Shown here: one piece after another, positions 26,250 through 34,558 of the stretch
How positions within the stretch are numbered: the stretch's first letter is position 1
Layout of the letters: the number at the start of each line of letters is the position of its first letter
Assembly: GCF_014646195.1 (NCBI RefSeq)
Contig: NZ_BMMZ01000001.1
Span: 124,001 to 188,000, forward strand
Reading direction: 5' to 3'
Source: Microlunatus endophyticus
GTDB lineage: Bacteria; Actinomycetota; Actinomycetes; Propionibacteriales; Propionibacteriaceae
Length of the DNA stretch: 64,000 nt
Program-made: the position numbers and the translations under genes
The notes under the pieces: model-generated
Seen by the model: only the letters and a program-made list of their open reading frames with translations
Told to the model about the DNA's origin: nothing
Databases searched by the model: none

Positions 26250-26828
26250 GTGCCGGAGGCGCACAGCGGGTCCGTCGTCGGGCCCGACGGCCGTCGACGC
26301 TGCCCGTGGGGCACCGGCGATCCGGTCTATCTGGACTATCACGACACCGAATGGGGCAGACCCGTCAGCAGCGTCCAGGGCCTGTACGAGCGGTTGACGC
26401 TCGAGGCGTTCCAGTCCGGGCTGTCCTGGATCACCATCCTGCGCAAGCGTCCCGCCTTCCGGGCCGCCTTCGCCGGCTTCGTCCCCGAACAGGTGGCAGC
26501 GTTCACAGACCACGACGTCGTACGACTGATGGCAGACGCCGGGATCGTCCGCAACCGGGCCAAGATCGAGGCAGCGATCAGCAACGCCCGGGTGGTGGCC
26601 GACTGGGGCCAGGGCTTCGCCGAACTGGTGCTGTCCTACGCCGAACCCGATCGGCCGCGGCCGGCCCACGTCAGTGCCATCCCCGCGGTGACGCCGGAAT
26701 CGTTTGCGCTGTCCAAGGCCCTGAAGAAGCACGGCATCCGGTTCTTCGGCCCGACCACCGCCTACGCCAGCATGCAGGCCGTCGGCCTGGTCGACGACCA
26801 CCTGGTTGATTGTTTCGTCACTCTCTGA
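26250..26828 (+). CDS. tag: DNA-3-methyladenine glycosylase I
   Basis: A 192-residue base-excision repair enzyme that removes 3-methyladenine from DNA. Conserved Tag features are CPWGTGDPVYLDYHDTEWG near the N-terminus (the Cys is a zinc ligand), LYERLTLEAFQSGLSW, and NRAKIEAAISNA. It begins at a GTG 2 nt after the SRPBCC gene and is probably co-transcribed. Confidence 0.95.
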   Translation: MPEAHSGSVVGPDGRRRCPWGTGDPVYLDYHDTEWGRPVSSVQGLYERLTLEAFQSGLSWITILRKRPAFRAAFAGFVPEQVAAFTDHDVVRLMADAGIVRNRAKIEAAISNARVVADWGQGFAELVLSYAEPDRPRPAHVSAIPAVTPESFALSKALKKHGIRFFGPTTAYASMQAVGLVDDHLVDCFVTL

Positions 26829-26898
26829 TCTAGGCAAATACTTCGCCACGCGAAACCCCAGGTGTTGCGCCCGATGCCCGCCCGAGGCTCCGGATACG

Positions 26899-26904
26899 GG
26901 ATAA
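26899..26904 (+). promoter_or_regulatory. Candidate -10 (GATAAT) for the DUF3117 gene
   Basis: GATAAT lies 55 nt before the ATG at 26960 in an otherwise GC-rich gap (26829-26959). A small hairpin AAGCCCG-TGAG-CGGGCTT (26913-26930) lies in the predicted leader. No clear -35 was found. Confidence 0.35.
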
Positions 26905-26959
26905 TGGGCTGCAAGCCCGTGAGCGGGCTTCATGGCTGAAAGACAGAGATGAGGATGCA

Positions 26960-27127
26960 ATGGCTGCGATGAAGCCGCGGACCGGCGACGGTCCGATGGA
27001 GGTCACCAAGGAAGGCCGCGAGATCGTCATGCGCGTTCCGCTCGAGGGCGGCGGCCGACTCGTGGTCGAGCTCAACGCGGATGAGGCAGCCGAGTTGGCC
27101 GGAGCCCTCAAAGAGGTCGTCGGCTGA
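26960..27127 (+). CDS. DUF3117 family small protein
   Basis: A 55-residue protein beginning MAAMKPRTGDGPMEVTKEGR and ending AGALKEVVG, an almost invariant actinobacterial family (Rv1211-like) of unknown function that folds as a small alpha/beta unit. GAGGATG precedes the ATG. Its place after tag and before glgA/glgC matches the order in mycobacteria. A strong terminator follows. Confidence 0.93.
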   Translation: MAAMKPRTGDGPMEVTKEGREIVMRVPLEGGGRLVVELNADEAAELAGALKEVVG

Positions 27128-27145
27128 GCTATCGCCGATCCTGAG

Positions 27146-27180
27146 CGGCCCGGATCCAACGGGATCCGGGCCGTTGTTAT
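27146..27180 (+). terminator. Rho-independent terminator after the DUF3117 gene
   Basis: A perfect 12-bp stem (27146-27157 with 27162-27173) and AACG loop are followed by TTGTTAT. The remaining gap 27181-27283 shows nothing recognisable. Confidence 0.85.
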
Positions 27181-27283
27181 GCCCAGCAGGGAGCACAGCG
27201 CCGCGCTACGAGGTCAGCAGGGAACGCCAGCGGCTCGACGAACTCGAGACACCCGGGTCGGGATCACTCGCCGATAGCCCGGA

Positions 27284-27775
27284 TCAGTCAGGTTCGATCT
27301 CCTGCGCGGCGGCATGGACGTAGCTCTCGAGGACGGACCGCAGAAGCCCGATTGTGCGCTCGAGGGTGTCGATCTCGTCACCGTCGAGCGCCGCCAGGGC
27401 CTCGTCGAGCTGCTGGGCGAGCGGCTCGAAGAACGCGTCCGCGGCGTCGTTGATCGATGTCGTGGAGCGCAGGGTGACCACGCGCCGGTCTGCGTGTTCT
27501 CGGGTTCGCTGGATGAATCCGCCGGTTTCGAGGCGGGAGAGCAGGATCGAGGTCGCCCCGGGTGACAGGCCGATCCGCTCCGCCAATCGCGCCGGCGTGA
27601 GGAGCCGACCCTGGTCTTCGTGTTCGATGATCTGCACCACTGCGGCCGCATCGCTGAGGTGCATGCGGTTGCTGCGTGCGAACAACCGGAGGAGTTCGTT
27701 CTGCGCCGAGCCGAATGCGGTGAGGCCGGCAAGAAGACGCTGGCGCTGCTTCGGCCTCGAAGCTCCGTCCGTCAT
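27284..27775 (-). CDS. MarR family transcriptional regulator
   Basis: A 163-residue winged-helix regulator. LTPARLAERIGLSPGATSIL is the recognition helix-turn-helix, followed by the wing LETGGFIQRTREHADRRVVT (the conserved DxR motif). I used ATG 27775, preceded by GGGAG, over an upstream ATG at 27841. It is divergent from a TetX-like monooxygenase, the usual layout for a repressor controlling a drug or aromatic-compound enzyme. The shared upstream region is AT-rich with palindromes. Confidence 0.92.
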   Translation of the reverse strand: MTDGASRPKQRQRLLAGLTAFGSAQNELLRLFARSNRMHLSDAAAVVQIIEHEDQGRLLTPARLAERIGLSPGATSILLSRLETGGFIQRTREHADRRVVTLRSTTSINDAADAFFEPLAQQLDEALAALDGDEIDTLERTIGLLRSVLESYVHAAAQEIEPD

Positions 27776-27811
27776 CGAGTTCTGCTCCCTGCCCGAGTGT
27801 CGCCGACGGTC

Positions 27812-27837
27812 AAATAGTTCGACTACAAAATAGTTTC
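27812..27837. promoter_or_regulatory. AT-rich region with AAATAGTT direct repeat upstream of marR
   Basis: AAATAGTT occurs twice within about 25 bp upstream of the marR start. It may be part of the marR promoter or a second regulator site. Confidence 0.4.
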
Positions 27838-27881
27838 GCACACCGCGCTTGATTTCCGTGAGTGATGCTCCTTGCCGCTAG

Positions 27882-27902
27882 ATTATTATGTGGCATAATA
27901 AT
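27882..27902. promoter_or_regulatory. MarR operator candidate, perfect palindrome
   Basis: ATTATTATG-TGG-CATAATAAT is a perfect 9-bp inverted repeat with a 3-bp spacer, about 70 bp before the monooxygenase ATG. Its AT content and size fit MarR-family operators. Confidence 0.75.
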
Positions 27903-27972
27903 TTTGTGGCGGAAGTGAATCGGATCGGGCGTCTGGCCCGGCCTCGCCGCTCGCGAAGGAGATCGATAACCC

Positions 27973-29118
27973 ATGAACCCCGTCGTCATCGTCGGAGCCG
28001 GCCTCGCCGGGCTGACGCTCGCCCGCGTGCTGCACCTCAACGACATCCCTGCCGTCGTCTACGAGGGGGAGGAGTCGTTGAATCCGCGCGCGCAGGGCGG
28101 CCAGCTCGATATTCACGACTTCAACGGCCAGGTCGCCCTGAGGCAGTGCCAGCTCATGGACGAGTTCCGGTCGGTCATCACCATGGGCGCGGAGGCCATG
28201 CGGTTCCTCGACACGGACGGCCAGGTCGTCGGTGAGATCCCCGACGACGGTGAGCTCACCAACCCCGAAGTGCTCCGCGGCGAGCTGCGACGCATCCTCG
28301 TCGAGTCGCTGCCCGAGGGCACTGTCCGATGGGGGCACAAGGTCGCATCGGTCGAGGCGGCGAACGGCGCACACCGGGTCAATTTCGCGGACGGGGAATC
28401 GGTCGGGGCCGATGTGCTTGTCGGGGCGGATGGTGCCTGGTCGCGGGTGCGGGCCTACCTGGGCGGCGCTGTCCCGGAGTACACCGGCACCCTCTGGGCC
28501 GAGACGTTCCTGCACGATGTCGAAGTGCGTCACCCAGCCGCCGCCGCGATCGTCGGCCGCGGGGCGATGCTCGCGATGCAACCGGGGAAAGGCATCTTCG
28601 GACACCGCGAAGCGAACGAGGTCATCCACAGCTATGTGGTGATGAAGAAGCCGCTGTCCTGGTCGGACACCCTCGATCTGACCAATCGTGAGCGGGCGCT
28701 GCGAACCATCGCCGACCAGCTCGGTGATGGATGGGCGCCGCAACTGATCGAGTTGATCACCGCCGGCGATACCGCCCCCGTGATCCGGCCGATCTGGGGC
28801 CTGCCGCTCGGACACACCTGGGACCGGGTCTCCGGCGTGATGCTGGTCGGCGACGCCGCGCACCTCACCCCGCCCGACGGCGACGGTGCGAACTGGGCCC
28901 TGTTCGACGGCGCTGAGCTCGGCACGCTGATCGCGGAGAACCCGGGCGACATCGATGCCGCGTTCGACGCCTTCGCCGAACGGATGCTGCCCCGTAGCGC
29001 CGAGTCCTCCGAGGAGGGCTACCAGTCCTTCGAACGCACGTTCGGCTACAACGCACCCGCCAACCTGCGGAACATGATGGAGGGCATCAAGACCTACGGG
29101 CGCGAATACCACCAGTAG
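27973..29118 (+). CDS. FAD-dependent monooxygenase, TetX-like
   Basis: A 381-residue class A flavoprotein hydroxylase. The FAD Rossmann motif GAGLAG is at residues 8-13 and the second FAD motif GDAAHLTPPDGDGANWAL is near residue 295. RAQGGQLDIHDFNGQVALR and the GELRRIL segment resemble TetX, the tetracycline-degrading oxygenase, more than phenol hydroxylases. Drug inactivation is possible but not shown. GAAGGAG precedes the ATG. The divergent MarR gene and shared palindrome suggest substrate-induced expression. The cassette lies between core genes and may be acquired. Confidence 0.9.
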   Translation: MNPVVIVGAGLAGLTLARVLHLNDIPAVVYEGEESLNPRAQGGQLDIHDFNGQVALRQCQLMDEFRSVITMGAEAMRFLDTDGQVVGEIPDDGELTNPEVLRGELRRILVESLPEGTVRWGHKVASVEAANGAHRVNFADGESVGADVLVGADGAWSRVRAYLGGAVPEYTGTLWAETFLHDVEVRHPAAAAIVGRGAMLAMQPGKGIFGHREANEVIHSYVVMKKPLSWSDTLDLTNRERALRTIADQLGDGWAPQLIELITAGDTAPVIRPIWGLPLGHTWDRVSGVMLVGDAAHLTPPDGDGANWALFDGAELGTLIAENPGDIDAAFDAFAERMLPRSAESSEEGYQSFERTFGYNAPANLRNMMEGIKTYGREYHQ

Positions 29119-29143
29119 CGACGAACTTGACGGGCCAACTGCC

Positions 29144-29287
29144 TCACCCGCGGGACTGGAGCAGGTCCGGCCCCTCGTCGTCGGTCAGCTGGCGAAAGTC
29201 GCGGTAGGCCGCGCCCACCTCGGCGATGCGCGTCGTGACCGGTTCGACCAGCACAAGGTCGGCCGCCTGACGGTCACGAAATCTCAT
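29144..29287 (-). CDS. Small hypothetical ORF downstream of glgA (47 aa)
   Basis: A 47-codon frame from ATG 29287. A full GGAGG lies 10 nt before the ATG, inside the last codons of glgA, and the start is 6 nt after the glgA stop. Codon third positions are mostly G/C. The product (contains VEPVTTRIAEVGAAYRDFRQ) has no motif I recognise and no membrane span. It is a plausible small cytosolic protein of the glgA transcript. Confidence 0.45.
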   Translation of the reverse strand: MRFRDRQAADLVLVEPVTTRIAEVGAAYRDFRQLTDDEGPDLLQSRG

Positions 29288-29293
29288 CGCGAT

Positions 29294-30481
29294 CTAGCCT
29301 CCAGCGTGCACCTCGACCGCGCGCTGATAGACAGCAACCGTCTCGGCCGCGATCTTGGCCCAGGAGAATTCGTCGATGGCCCGTTGCCGCCCGGCCCGGC
29401 CGAATCCCGCCGCGCGGTCGGGGTCACGGATCAGTTCATTGATCCGGTCGGCGAGCGTGGCCTCGAAGGTTGCGACCGCGGCCGGGTCGTCGGCGCGTGC
29501 GGGGTCGTAGTCGACCAGCGAGCCGGTCCGACCGTCGACCACGACCTCCGGGATGCCGCCGACGGCGCTGGCGACCACTGCTGTCTCGCAGGCCATCGCC
29601 TCGAGATTGACGATGCCGAGCGGTTCGTAGACCGACGGGCAGCAGAACACTGTCGCGTGACTGAGGATCTGCCGGACCTCAGCCCGCGGCAGCATCTTCT
29701 CGATCCACACCACGTTGCCGCGGGAACGCTCCAACTCGGCGAATGCGTCGCCGACCTGGCGGGCGATCTCCGGGGTGTCCGGAGCGCCGGCCAGCAACAC
29801 CAGCTGGGTGTCCGGGTCCAGCCGTGCTGCGGCCCGGACCAGATGGATCAGTCCTTTCTGCCGGGTGATCCGCCCGACGAAGACCACCGACGGGCGGCCC
29901 GGATCGATGCCGTACGCGTCCAGCGCCGACTGGTCATGGTCGGGCTTGAACTCGTCGGTGTCGATGCCGTTACGGACCACGTGCACCCTGTCCGGGTCGA
30001 GATCAGCGTAGGAGGCCAGGACGTCGGTCCGCATGCCGGAGGAGACCGCGATCACCGCATCCGCGGCCAGGAATGCCTCCCGTTCCGCCCACGACGACAG
30101 CCGGTACCCGCCGCCGAGTTGTTCGGCTTTCCACGGCCGATGCGGTTCCAGCGAGTGTGCGGTGACCACGTGCGGGATGTCGTGGAACAGTCCGGAGAGC
30201 CGGCCGGCGAGATTGGCGTACCAGGTGTGGCTGTGGACAAGATCAACATCGTCGCCGATGGCCGCGGTCATCGACAGATCTGCGCCGAAGACCCGCAGCG
30301 CGGCGTTGGCGCCGGCCGGGAAGTCCTCGGCATGGGCGGTGGCACCGTCGCGGGGCTCACCCATGCACTGGACGTCGACCTCGATCAACCGCCGCAGCTG
30401 AGGTACGAGCTGTGCGACGTGAACGCCCGCCCCGCCGTAGATGGTCGGAGGGTATTCCCGGGTCAACACGGAGACCTTCAT
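29294..30481 (-). CDS. glgA: Glycogen synthase / alpha-maltose-1-phosphate synthase (GT4)
   Basis: A 395-residue GT4 glycosyltransferase beginning MKVSVLTREYPPTIYGGAGV, the actinobacterial GlgA/GlgM form. It uses ADP-glucose, made by the divergent glgC, either to extend glycogen or to make maltose-1-phosphate. FVGRITRQKG and the EPLGIVNLEAMACET motif (with the catalytic Glu pair of the EX7E element) are intact. ATGs at 30490 and 30502 are alternative starts; none has a clear ribosome site. Confidence 0.93.
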   Translation of the reverse strand: MKVSVLTREYPPTIYGGAGVHVAQLVPQLRRLIEVDVQCMGEPRDGATAHAEDFPAGANAALRVFGADLSMTAAIGDDVDLVHSHTWYANLAGRLSGLFHDIPHVVTAHSLEPHRPWKAEQLGGGYRLSSWAEREAFLAADAVIAVSSGMRTDVLASYADLDPDRVHVVRNGIDTDEFKPDHDQSALDAYGIDPGRPSVVFVGRITRQKGLIHLVRAAARLDPDTQLVLLAGAPDTPEIARQVGDAFAELERSRGNVVWIEKMLPRAEVRQILSHATVFCCPSVYEPLGIVNLEAMACETAVVASAVGGIPEVVVDGRTGSLVDYDPARADDPAAVATFEATLADRINELIRDPDRAAGFGRAGRQRAIDEFSWAKIAAETVAVYQRAVEVHAGG

Positions 30482-30515
30482 GTGGGGCATCGTTGCACGC
30501 ACGGCCCGCTACCTC

Positions 30516-30521
30516 TAGGTT
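30516..30521 (+). promoter_or_regulatory. -10 element TAGGTT for glgC (leaderless)
   Basis: TAGGTT is followed by 6 nt (CACTGC) and the glgC ATG at 30528. Confidence 0.6.
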
Positions 30522-30527
30522 CACTGC

Positions 30528-31754
30528 ATGGCGGTGCGTCCGAAGATCTTGTCGATAGTGCTGGCGGGCGGCGAAGGCAAGCGGCTGATGCCGTTGACCA
30601 TGGACCGCGCCAAACCGGCCGTGCCGTTCGGGGGGACGTATCGGTTGATCGACTTCGTGTTGTCCAACCTGGCCAACGCCGGGCTCCGCCAGGTCGCGGT
30701 CCTCACCCAGTACAAATCGCACTCACTCGACCGGCACATCTCGCTGACCTGGCGGATGTCGACGATGCTCGGCAACTACGTCACCCCGGTACCGGCCCAG
30801 CAGCGCCGCGGGCCGCGCTGGTACCAGGGCAGTGCCGACGCGATCTTTCAGTCGATGAATCTGATCACCGATGAGGATCCGGACTACATCGTCGTGTTCG
30901 GGGCGGACAACATCTACCGGATGGACGTCTCGCAGATGGTCGAGGCGCACATCGACAGCGGACTGGACTGCACCGTCGCCGGGATCCGGGTGCCGCGCGA
31001 TCAGGCGAGCTCCTTCGGAGTGATCGACGCCGATCTGGACAACAAGATCAAATCCTTCCTGGAGAAGCCGGCCGATCCGCCCGGGCTGGCCGATGATCCG
31101 GAGTCCTCCTACGCCTCGATGGGCAACTACATCTTCACCAAGACCGCACTCATCGATGCCCTGGAGGCTGACGCCGACGACCCGGAGTCCCGGCACGACA
31201 TGGGCGGCGACATCATCCCCGGATTCGTCGACCAGGGTGCCGCCCAGGTCTACGACTTCACCCAGAACTCCGTCCCCGGGGCGACGGCCAAGGACATCAA
31301 CTACTGGCGCGATGTCGGCACCATCGACGCCTATCACGAGGCGCACATGGATCTGGTCTCGGTCGATCCGATCTTCAACCTCTACAACGACGACTGGCCG
31401 ATCTGGACCTACCCGGTGCAGATGCCGGGCGCCAAATTCGTCCTGGAGGGGACTGCCGAGGACTCGATCGTCAGCCCCGGCTGCATCATCTCCGGTGGCC
31501 AGGTGGAGAGTTCGGTGCTGGCCCCCGCGATCGTGTTGCAGGAGCGTTCCCAGATCAACCGGTCGGTGCTGCTGAGCGGAGTCCGGGTCGGCCCGGGGGC
31601 GGTGGTGGACAACGCCATCCTGGACAAGAATGTGATCGTGCCCGCGGGCGCTCAGGTCGGTGTCGACCACGAGGCGGACCTGGCTCGCGGCTACACCGTG
31701 TCGAGCGGCGGCATCACGGTCGTCGGCAAGGGCGTCACGGTCTCACTGACCTAG
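30528..31754 (+). CDS. glgC: Glucose-1-phosphate adenylyltransferase
   Basis: A 408-residue ADP-glucose pyrophosphorylase, the committing step of glycogen synthesis (glucose-1-phosphate + ATP to ADP-glucose). [13 protein letters not shown] near residue 12 is the nucleotidyltransferase loop; [19 protein letters not shown] and the FLEKP segment bind sugar phosphate. The C-terminal left-handed beta-helix carries allosteric sites. Divergent from glgA with 46 bp between starts. Confidence 0.97.
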   Translation: MAVRPKILSIVLAGGEGKRLMPLTMDRAKPAVPFGGTYRLIDFVLSNLANAGLRQVAVLTQYKSHSLDRHISLTWRMSTMLGNYVTPVPAQQRRGPRWYQGSADAIFQSMNLITDEDPDYIVVFGADNIYRMDVSQMVEAHIDSGLDCTVAGIRVPRDQASSFGVIDADLDNKIKSFLEKPADPPGLADDPESSYASMGNYIFTKTALIDALEADADDPESRHDMGGDIIPGFVDQGAAQVYDFTQNSVPGATAKDINYWRDVGTIDAYHEAHMDLVSVDPIFNLYNDDWPIWTYPVQMPGAKFVLEGTAEDSIVSPGCIISGGQVESSVLAPAIVLQERSQINRSVLLSGVRVGPGAVVDNAILDKNVIVPAGAQVGVDHEADLARGYTVSSGGITVVGKGVTVSLT

Positions 31755-31820
31755 CCACGCGGCGACACCAGGACCTACGACACCAGCACGTACGCACCGT
31801 AGCTTCGACGAAGGAGAGAG

Positions 31821-32048
31821 ATGGCTGCCAAGAGGAAAGTCGATCTTGGTCCGCGGACCAAGAAGATCTTGATCGCGGTCGGTGCCGGTGAGACGGTGCT
31901 CAAGATCATCGCGCTGATCGACCTGATCCGCCGGCCGAAGGATTCGGTCCGCGGCAGCAAGATCGGCTGGGCGACGGCAATCGCGACGATCAACTCCGCC
32001 GGAGCCGTACCGATCGGTTATTTCCTGTTCGGCCGGAAGTCCTCCTAG
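31821..32048 (+). CDS. Small membrane protein (75 aa)
   Basis: A 75-residue protein with GAAGGAGAG before its ATG. The N-terminus is basic (AAKRKVDLGPRTKK), followed by two hydrophobic segments separated by LIRRPKDSVRGSKIGW. The RRP-x-D-x-V-RGSK-x-x-W pattern resembles the small PLDc_N-type membrane proteins. Function unknown. It is convergent with the next minus-strand gene. Confidence 0.75.
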   Translation: MAAKRKVDLGPRTKKILIAVGAGETVLKIIALIDLIRRPKDSVRGSKIGWATAIATINSAGAVPIGYFLFGRKSS

Positions 32049-32059
32049 CGCGCTCGTCG

Positions 32060-32551
32060 TCACCGTCGCGCGACGGCGCGGCGTTCGGCAGCGCCGCGCA
32101 ACGCCGGCCGGGCGATCCCGAACCAGCCCAGCGCCGCGACGACGACCACACAGCCGCCGAGAATGACGAACGTCAAGCCGACCGGGAGGTCCCAGACGAT
32201 CTCCCAGTCACGGCCGTCGAAGAACACCCTCTGCGTCTGGCCATGCCACGAATCGGTGACGCTCACCTCGTGGTGCCGGCCCGGATACCGCGGATCGTCG
32301 AAGTACAGGACGTAGGTCGTCTGGTCGTCGCAGCTGGTCCGGGACTGCCCGTTCGAATCGGTGTGGGTAGTGCAGGACCGCTTCGTGTGCTCGTCGTAAT
32401 GGGTGATCGTGACGGTGTAGATCGTGGCGTTGCCCGGATACCGGATGAGGAACTGACTGCCCATCGACAGCAGGACCGTGAGCAGCACGGCGATCCCGAT
32501 GATCGACCCGATGAACCGGAAGAGAGCGCGACGGATCGTCCGTTGCGGCAC
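32060..32551 (-). CDS. DUF3592-like two-span membrane protein
   Basis: A 163-residue protein with a membrane span near residues 15-35, an extracytoplasmic beta-rich region (YTVTITHYDEHTKRSC, CDDQTTYVLYFDDPRYPG) containing two Cys, and a second span (LTFVILGGCVVVVAALGW). I started at GTG 32551, after GAGGCGGG and just past the O-methyltransferase stop; an open frame extends upstream but runs over that gene. Family assignment is tentative. Confidence 0.72.
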   Translation of the reverse strand: MPQRTIRRALFRFIGSIIGIAVLLTVLLSMGSQFLIRYPGNATIYTVTITHYDEHTKRSCTTHTDSNGQSRTSCDDQTTYVLYFDDPRYPGRHHEVSVTDSWHGQTQRVFFDGRDWEIVWDLPVGLTFVILGGCVVVVAALGWFGIARPALRGAAERRAVARR

Positions 32552-32568
32552 CCCGCCTCGCTTGTCGG

Positions 32569-33249
32569 TCAGAGCTTGACCGCTATCAACAGGCCGTCGC
32601 CGCTCGGGACGAGCGTGCTCAGGAGTTCCTCGTTCTCCCGGACCGCCTGTACGGCGTCGCGGATCGCAAGCGTCTCGTCGTCGTTGTTGCCCGGGTCGGC
32701 GGTGCGGTTGTGCCACAGGGTGTTGTCGATCACCAGCAGTCCGCCGTGCCGCAGCAGCCGGAACGACTGCTCGACGTACTCGGGGTATTCGAGCTTGTCC
32801 GCGTCGATCAGCACCAGGTCGTACGCCCCGTCGCTCAGCTTCGGCAGCACGTTGAGCGCGGCACCGGCGATCAGCCGGAACCGCTGGCTCGGGATGCCGA
32901 CCGAGCGGTACGCCTGCCGGGCGGCGTTCTGGTGCTCCGGTTCGATGTCGACCGAGGTCAGGATGCCGTCCGGCTGCATGCCGGCGAAGAGCGCAAGACC
33001 GGAGACCCCGGCGCCGCTCCCGACCTCCACGACGGCGCGGGCGTTGATCGCCTTGGCCAGCACGGTGAGCGTGCTGGCCGCGCCGCGGCTGACCGGAGTG
33101 GCGCCGAACTGTCGGCCGGCCTGTCTGGCCTCGGTCGCCGCCGGATTCTCCTCGTTGAAGAGCTCGGCGTAGACCCAGGTGTCCTGGGTCGGGTATTCAG
33201 CGCCGGTCTGCGATGCAAGCGAGCCGAAGGGGCTGTCCGGGGTGGTCAC
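32569..33249 (-). CDS. SAM-dependent O-methyltransferase (class I, CCoAOMT-like)
   Basis: A 226-residue methyltransferase. The SAM site is VVEVGSGAGVSGLALF, followed by ILTSVDIEPEHQ and the motif YDLVLIDADKLEYPEY of the catechol/caffeoyl-CoA O-methyltransferase group. The GTG at 33249 is placed by TAGGGT 7 nt upstream. An ATG at 33300 would overlap the divergent biotinyl gene. The gene's place before sigE matches Rv1220c; the substrate is unknown. Confidence 0.9.
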   Translation of the reverse strand: MTTPDSPFGSLASQTGAEYPTQDTWVYAELFNEENPAATEARQAGRQFGATPVSRGAASTLTVLAKAINARAVVEVGSGAGVSGLALFAGMQPDGILTSVDIEPEHQNAARQAYRSVGIPSQRFRLIAGAALNVLPKLSDGAYDLVLIDADKLEYPEYVEQSFRLLRHGGLLVIDNTLWHNRTADPGNNDDETLAIRDAVQAVRENEELLSTLVPSGDGLLIAVKL

Positions 33250-33256
33250 GCTCCTT

Positions 33257-33291
33257 ACCCTAGCGAAGGCCGGATCGCCAACGCCTAGGAT
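33257..33291. promoter_or_regulatory. Divergent leaderless promoter pair O-methyltransferase / biotinyl protein
   Basis: TAGGGT on the minus strand (33262-33257) lies 7 nt before the methyltransferase GTG. TAGGAT on the plus strand (33286-33291) lies 7 nt before the ATG at 33299. The start codons are 49 bp apart. Confidence 0.6.
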
Positions 33292-33298
33292 GACGGCC

Positions 33299-33532
33299 AT
33301 GAGTCACACCGTGACGGCTGAGCTCGTCGCCAATGTCCTCAAACTCGAGGCCGGTGTGGGCGACAGGGTGAAGGCAGCCGACCCGGTGCTGATCCTGGAG
33401 TCGATGAAGATGGAGATCCCGGTGCTCGCCGAGGTCGACGGAGTGATCGTCGAGATGGTCGCCGCGGTCGGTGATGTGGTCACCGACGGGGACCCGCTGG
33501 TAGTGATCGATGAACAAGGGGAGCTGAGATGA
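33299..33532 (+). CDS. Biotin/lipoyl carrier protein (BCCP-like, 77 aa)
   Basis: A 77-residue stand-alone biotinyl domain. The biotinylation motif ESMKME has Lys37 as the attachment site, and the domain is complete (GVGDRVKAADPV...DGDPLVVID). It would carry carboxyl groups for an acyl-CoA carboxylase encoded elsewhere, like TB7.3 of M. tuberculosis. Its stop overlaps dapA by 4 nt (ATGA). Confidence 0.92.
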   Translation: MSHTVTAELVANVLKLEAGVGDRVKAADPVLILESMKMEIPVLAEVDGVIVEMVAAVGDVVTDGDPLVVIDEQGELR

Positions 33533-34419
33533 TCTTCACCGAAGGGCCGCTGTTCGGCCGGCTGCTGACGGCGATGGTCACACCGTTCGACAAGGACCTG
33601 GCAGTCGACCTCGGCGTCGCGGCCGATCTCGCCCGCTACCTGGTCGACGATCTCGGCAACGACGGCCTGGTGATCAACGGCACCACCGGCGAGGCGCCGA
33701 CCACCACCGACGAGGAGAAGGCTGCGGTGGTCGCTGCCGTGGTCGCGGCTGTGGGGGACCGGGCCAGCGTGCTCGCCGGCGTCGGCACCTTCGACACCCG
33801 CCACACCGTCGACGCTCTGCAGGCTGCCCGGCAGGCCGGCGCCGACGGCGCCCTGGTCGTGACCCCGTACTACAACCGGCCGCCGCAGTCGGGATTGATC
33901 CGGCACTTCACCGCGATCGCCGATGCCAGCGAGTTGCCGATCATGATCTACGACATCCCCAAGCGCACCGGGACACCGGTCGAGACACCGACCATGATCG
34001 AGCTCGCCGCGCACCCGCGGATCGTCGCGGTCAAGGACGCCAAGGGCGACCTGAGCGCTTCGTCGGAAGTGCTGGCTGCGACCGACCTGCTCTACTACGC
34101 CGGTGACGATGCGATGACGCTTCCGCTGCTGGCCATCGGCGGCGTCGGCGTGGTCGGCACCTCGACCCACTTCAGCGGCCGCGGCATGAAACAGCTCATC
34201 CAGGCCTTCCTGGACGGCAAGAATGACGAGGCGAGCCGACTGCACCAGCAGTTGATGCCGATCTTCACCGGCGTTTTCGCCACCCAGGGCTGCATCCTCG
34301 TCAAGGCCGGGCTGGCCCTGCAGGGCCACGCCGTGGGCGGACTGCGCTCCCCGATGGTGGAGGCCACCGATCAGCAGCGTGCCGCCTTGCAGCAGGCGCT
34401 GTCCACCGCCGGATTGTGA
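33529..34419 (+). CDS. dapA: 4-hydroxy-tetrahydrodipicolinate synthase
   Basis: A 296-residue aldolase-type enzyme that condenses pyruvate with aspartate semialdehyde, the first step unique to DAP/lysine synthesis. GTTGEAPT (pyruvate binding), TPYYNRPPQ (catalytic Tyr), YDIPKRTG and VAVKDAKGD (Schiff-base Lys) are all present. It is coupled to the biotinyl gene. Confidence 0.95.
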   Translation: MIFTEGPLFGRLLTAMVTPFDKDLAVDLGVAADLARYLVDDLGNDGLVINGTTGEAPTTTDEEKAAVVAAVVAAVGDRASVLAGVGTFDTRHTVDALQAARQAGADGALVVTPYYNRPPQSGLIRHFTAIADASELPIMIYDIPKRTGTPVETPTMIELAAHPRIVAVKDAKGDLSASSEVLAATDLLYYAGDDAMTLPLLAIGGVGVVGTSTHFSGRGMKQLIQAFLDGKNDEASRLHQQLMPIFTGVFATQGCILVKAGLALQGHAVGGLRSPMVEATDQQRAALQQALSTAGL

Positions 34420-34465
34420 GGCGGAACCAACGGTTGCGGGCAGTCGTTGATCCGATCGGGAGTAT

Positions 34466-34504
34466 TTGACAGCGACCTGCCAGCGACCTGCCAGTGACTA
34501 GGAC
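34466..34504 (+). promoter_or_regulatory. sigE upstream region: TTGACA and TAGGAC separated by an 11-bp duplication
   Basis: TTGACA (34466-34471) and TAGGAC (34499-34504) are 27 bp apart. An 11-bp unit CAGCGACCTGC occurs twice in tandem (34470-34480, 34481-34491) inside this stretch. With one unit the spacing would be 16 bp, near normal for a promoter. The functional reading is speculative. Confidence 0.4.
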
Positions 34505-34558
34505 TGCGGCGATAAGAAGGGTCCAAGAAAAGGGCGTCGAGACTTGGGCGGATTACCA

